Shown one piece after another: positions 62,738 to 64,000 of a DNA stretch of 64,000 bases (the stretch's first letter is position 1; the number at the start of each line of letters is the position of its first letter). This stretch comes from Streptantibioticus parmotrematis (GTDB taxonomy: Bacteria > Actinomycetota > Actinomycetes > Streptomycetales > Streptomycetaceae). The stretch spans positions 62,001-126,000 of the forward strand of contig NZ_JAINVZ010000001.1 of the NCBI RefSeq assembly GCF_019890615.1, written 5' to 3'. The notes beneath the pieces are model-generated. The model was not told where the DNA came from. It did not search any database and saw nothing but the letters and a program-made list of their open reading frames with translations. The translations under genes were made by a program, and so were the position numbers.

Positions 62738-63742
62738 ATGGCTGAGGCGATCGAGCTGACGGTCGGGGAGCGCACCGTGCGCCTGTCCAACCCGGGCAAG
62801 GTGTACTTCCCCGAGCCGGGCTTCACCAAGCTCGACGTCGCCCAGTACTACATCGCCGTCGGCGACGGTGTGCTGCGCGCGCTGCGCGACCGGCCGACGA
62901 CGCTGGAGCGCTACCCCGACGGGGTCGGCGGCGAGTCGTTCTTCCAGAAGCGGGCTCCCAAGGGACTGCCGGAGTGGATTCCCACCGGACGCATCTCCTT
63001 CCCCTCCGGGCGCTTCGCCGACGAGATCTGCCCCACCGAGGCGGCCGCCGTGGTGTGGGCGGCCAACCTCGGCTGCCTGACCTTCCACCCCTGGCCGGTG
63101 CGCCGCCGGGACGTCGACCACCCCGACGAACTGCGCATCGACCTCGACCCGCAGCCCGGCACCGACTACGGCGACGCCGTGCGCGCCGCCGGTGAACTGC
63201 GCGTCCTGCTGGACGAGTTGGGCCTGCGCGGCTGGCCGAAGACCTCCGGCGGCCGGGGCCTGCACGTCTTCGTGCCGATCCGGCCCGAGTGGACCTTCAC
63301 CCAGGTGCGGCGCGCGGCCATCGCGGTCGCGCGCGAGCTGGAACGCCGGATGCCGCAGCAGGTGACCACCTCGTGGTGGAAGGAGACCCGCGGCCCCAAG
63401 ATCTTCGTCGACTACAACCAGACCGCCCGGGACCGCACCATCGCCTCCGCCTACTCCGTCCGCCCCCGCCCGCACGCCCCGGTCTCCGCGCCGCTGCGCT
63501 GGGAGGAGGTGCCGGACGCGCAACCCCGCGACTTCGACCTGCGCACGATGCCGGAGCGCTACGCGCGCCTCGGCGACGTCCACGCCGACATGGACGAGCA
63601 CGCCTTCGGCCTGGAGGCGGCACTGGAACTGGCCGCACGTGACGAACGCGAACACGGGCTGGGCGACCTGCCCTATCCGCCCGACCACCCGAAGGCGGCG
63701 GGCGAGCCGAAGCGCGTGCAGCCCAGCCGTGCCAAACACTGA
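62738..63742 (+). CDS. LigD-type polymerase (AEP primase-polymerase) domain protein
   Basis: 334 aa. Archaeo-eukaryotic primase fold of NHEJ polymerases, used to fill gaps with ribonucleotides. VRLSNPGKVYFPEPGFTKLD, QKRAPKGLPEWIPTG, the metal-binding DxD in ELRIDLDPQPGTDYGDAV, KTSGGRGLHVFVPI and KIFVDYNQTARDRTIASAYS are typical. In LigD this module is fused to the ligase; here it stands alone beside a ligase, and the phosphoesterase is 28 kb away. Confidence 0.94.
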   Translation: MAEAIELTVGERTVRLSNPGKVYFPEPGFTKLDVAQYYIAVGDGVLRALRDRPTTLERYPDGVGGESFFQKRAPKGLPEWIPTGRISFPSGRFADEICPTEAAAVVWAANLGCLTFHPWPVRRRDVDHPDELRIDLDPQPGTDYGDAVRAAGELRVLLDELGLRGWPKTSGGRGLHVFVPIRPEWTFTQVRRAAIAVARELERRMPQQVTTSWWKETRGPKIFVDYNQTARDRTIASAYSVRPRPHAPVSAPLRWEEVPDAQPRDFDLRTMPERYARLGDVHADMDEHAFGLEAALELAARDEREHGLGDLPYPPDHPKAAGEPKRVQPSRAKH

Positions 63743-63788
63743 CCGCCGCCGCGGACCGGCCGGGACGCTCGACGCCTGGAGGGCGCGC

Positions 63789-64000
63789 ATGGCCGAACAG
63801 GCCGCCGTGCGGCGCAGGCTGCCGCCGCTGCTGCTCACCCGCCGCTCGCGGTGGCTGGTGACCTGCGCCTACGTGCTGATCGCGGTGGTGGTCGTCGCCG
63901 ACCTGGTCACCGGCCCGCACTCGACCTTCTCGCCCCTGCTGGCCGCGGTGCCGGTGCTGGCCGCGACCTCCACCCGCAAGGCGTGGGTGCCGCTGCTGAG
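63789..64000 (+). CDS. Membrane protein, probable PP2C/SpoIIE-type phosphatase N-terminus, incomplete
   Basis: The first 70 residues of a gene running off the window. ATG at 63789 with GGAGGG upstream. A basic start (RRRLPPLLLTRRSRW) leads to membrane helices VTCAYVLIAVVVVADLV and FSPLLAAVPVLAATS. This resembles the N-terminal membrane part of Streptomyces PP2C (SpoIIE-type) Ser/Thr phosphatases, but the catalytic domain lies outside the window, so the call is tentative. Confidence 0.45.
   Translation, partial: MAEQAAVRRRLPPLLLTRRSRWLVTCAYVLIAVVVVADLVTGPHSTFSPLLAAVPVLAATSTRKAWVPLL

Overview
The window is high-GC actinomycete DNA and most probably comes from a streptomycete. The evidence is a short chaplin (aerial-hyphae surface protein), rare TTA leucine codons confined to a few regulated genes (the bldA pattern), a DasR-type element in front of a secreted GH18 chitinase, a bacterial NHEJ set, NarL-type two-component systems and many secreted hydrolases. 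Four secreted peptidases of families that usually work at low pH (one G1 glutamic peptidase and three S53 sedolisins) suggest an acid-tolerant lineage such as Streptacidiphilus or Actinacidiphila. That placement is inference. I saw no rRNA, tRNA, CRISPR array, phage or insertion sequence. It reads as chromosomal, accessory-leaning sequence.

Layout. 1-4.5 kb: the end of an acyl-CoA dehydrogenase, a winged-helix regulator, fumarylacetoacetase (tyrosine catabolism) and a membrane protein. 4.5-12.2 kb: the exoprotease block, with a G1 peptidase divergent from a TrmB/LuxR-type regulator, an acyltransferase-SGNH membrane protein and two S53 peptidases. 12.2-14.5 kb: MarR regulator, 3Fe-4S ferredoxin and cytochrome P450. 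14.5-17.1 kb: lipoprotein protease, UbiE-like methyltransferase, chaplin. 17.2-21 kb: ABC-2 exporter followed by histidine kinase and response regulator. 21-23 kb: DasR-type chitinase. 23-33 kb: LCP protein, methyltransferase, M56 peptidase, dienelactone hydrolase, a beta-propeller protein with a small Cys-containing frame beside it, a crotonase and an APC permease. 33.1-36.4 kb: Crp-like sensor and an NHEJ locus (3'-phosphoesterase, ligase, Ku). 36.4-42 kb: TetR with paired operators and an ester cyclase, M55 peptidase with an Ntn hydrolase, a lipase maturation factor and an SMI1-like protein. 42-46 kb: xylose catabolism (xylA divergent from xylB and a ROK regulator). 46-50.2 kb: aconitase, a membrane protein, and a DUF1876/baeRF2 stress pair. 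50.3-51.5 kb: the third S53 peptidase. 51.8-54 kb: an ArsP-like permease and a LysR regulator. 54-61.6 kb: a mannoside-type glycan locus (GH38, GH5-like, two ABC permeases, LacI). 61.6-63.7 kb: a second NHEJ locus (ligase divergent from a LigD-type polymerase). The window ends inside a membrane protein.

How they work together. Secreted peptidases and chitinase release peptides and amino sugars. The sugar loci (xylose, mannosides), amino-acid permease and aromatic amino-acid catabolism use such products. Local repressors with visible operators (TetR, LacI, ROK, MarR, DasR element) control each module. DNA end joining is encoded as separate single-domain proteins at two loci, not as one LigD polypeptide. 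The first and third S53 genes are long near-identical inverted copies 41 kb apart, a possible substrate for inversion of most of this window.
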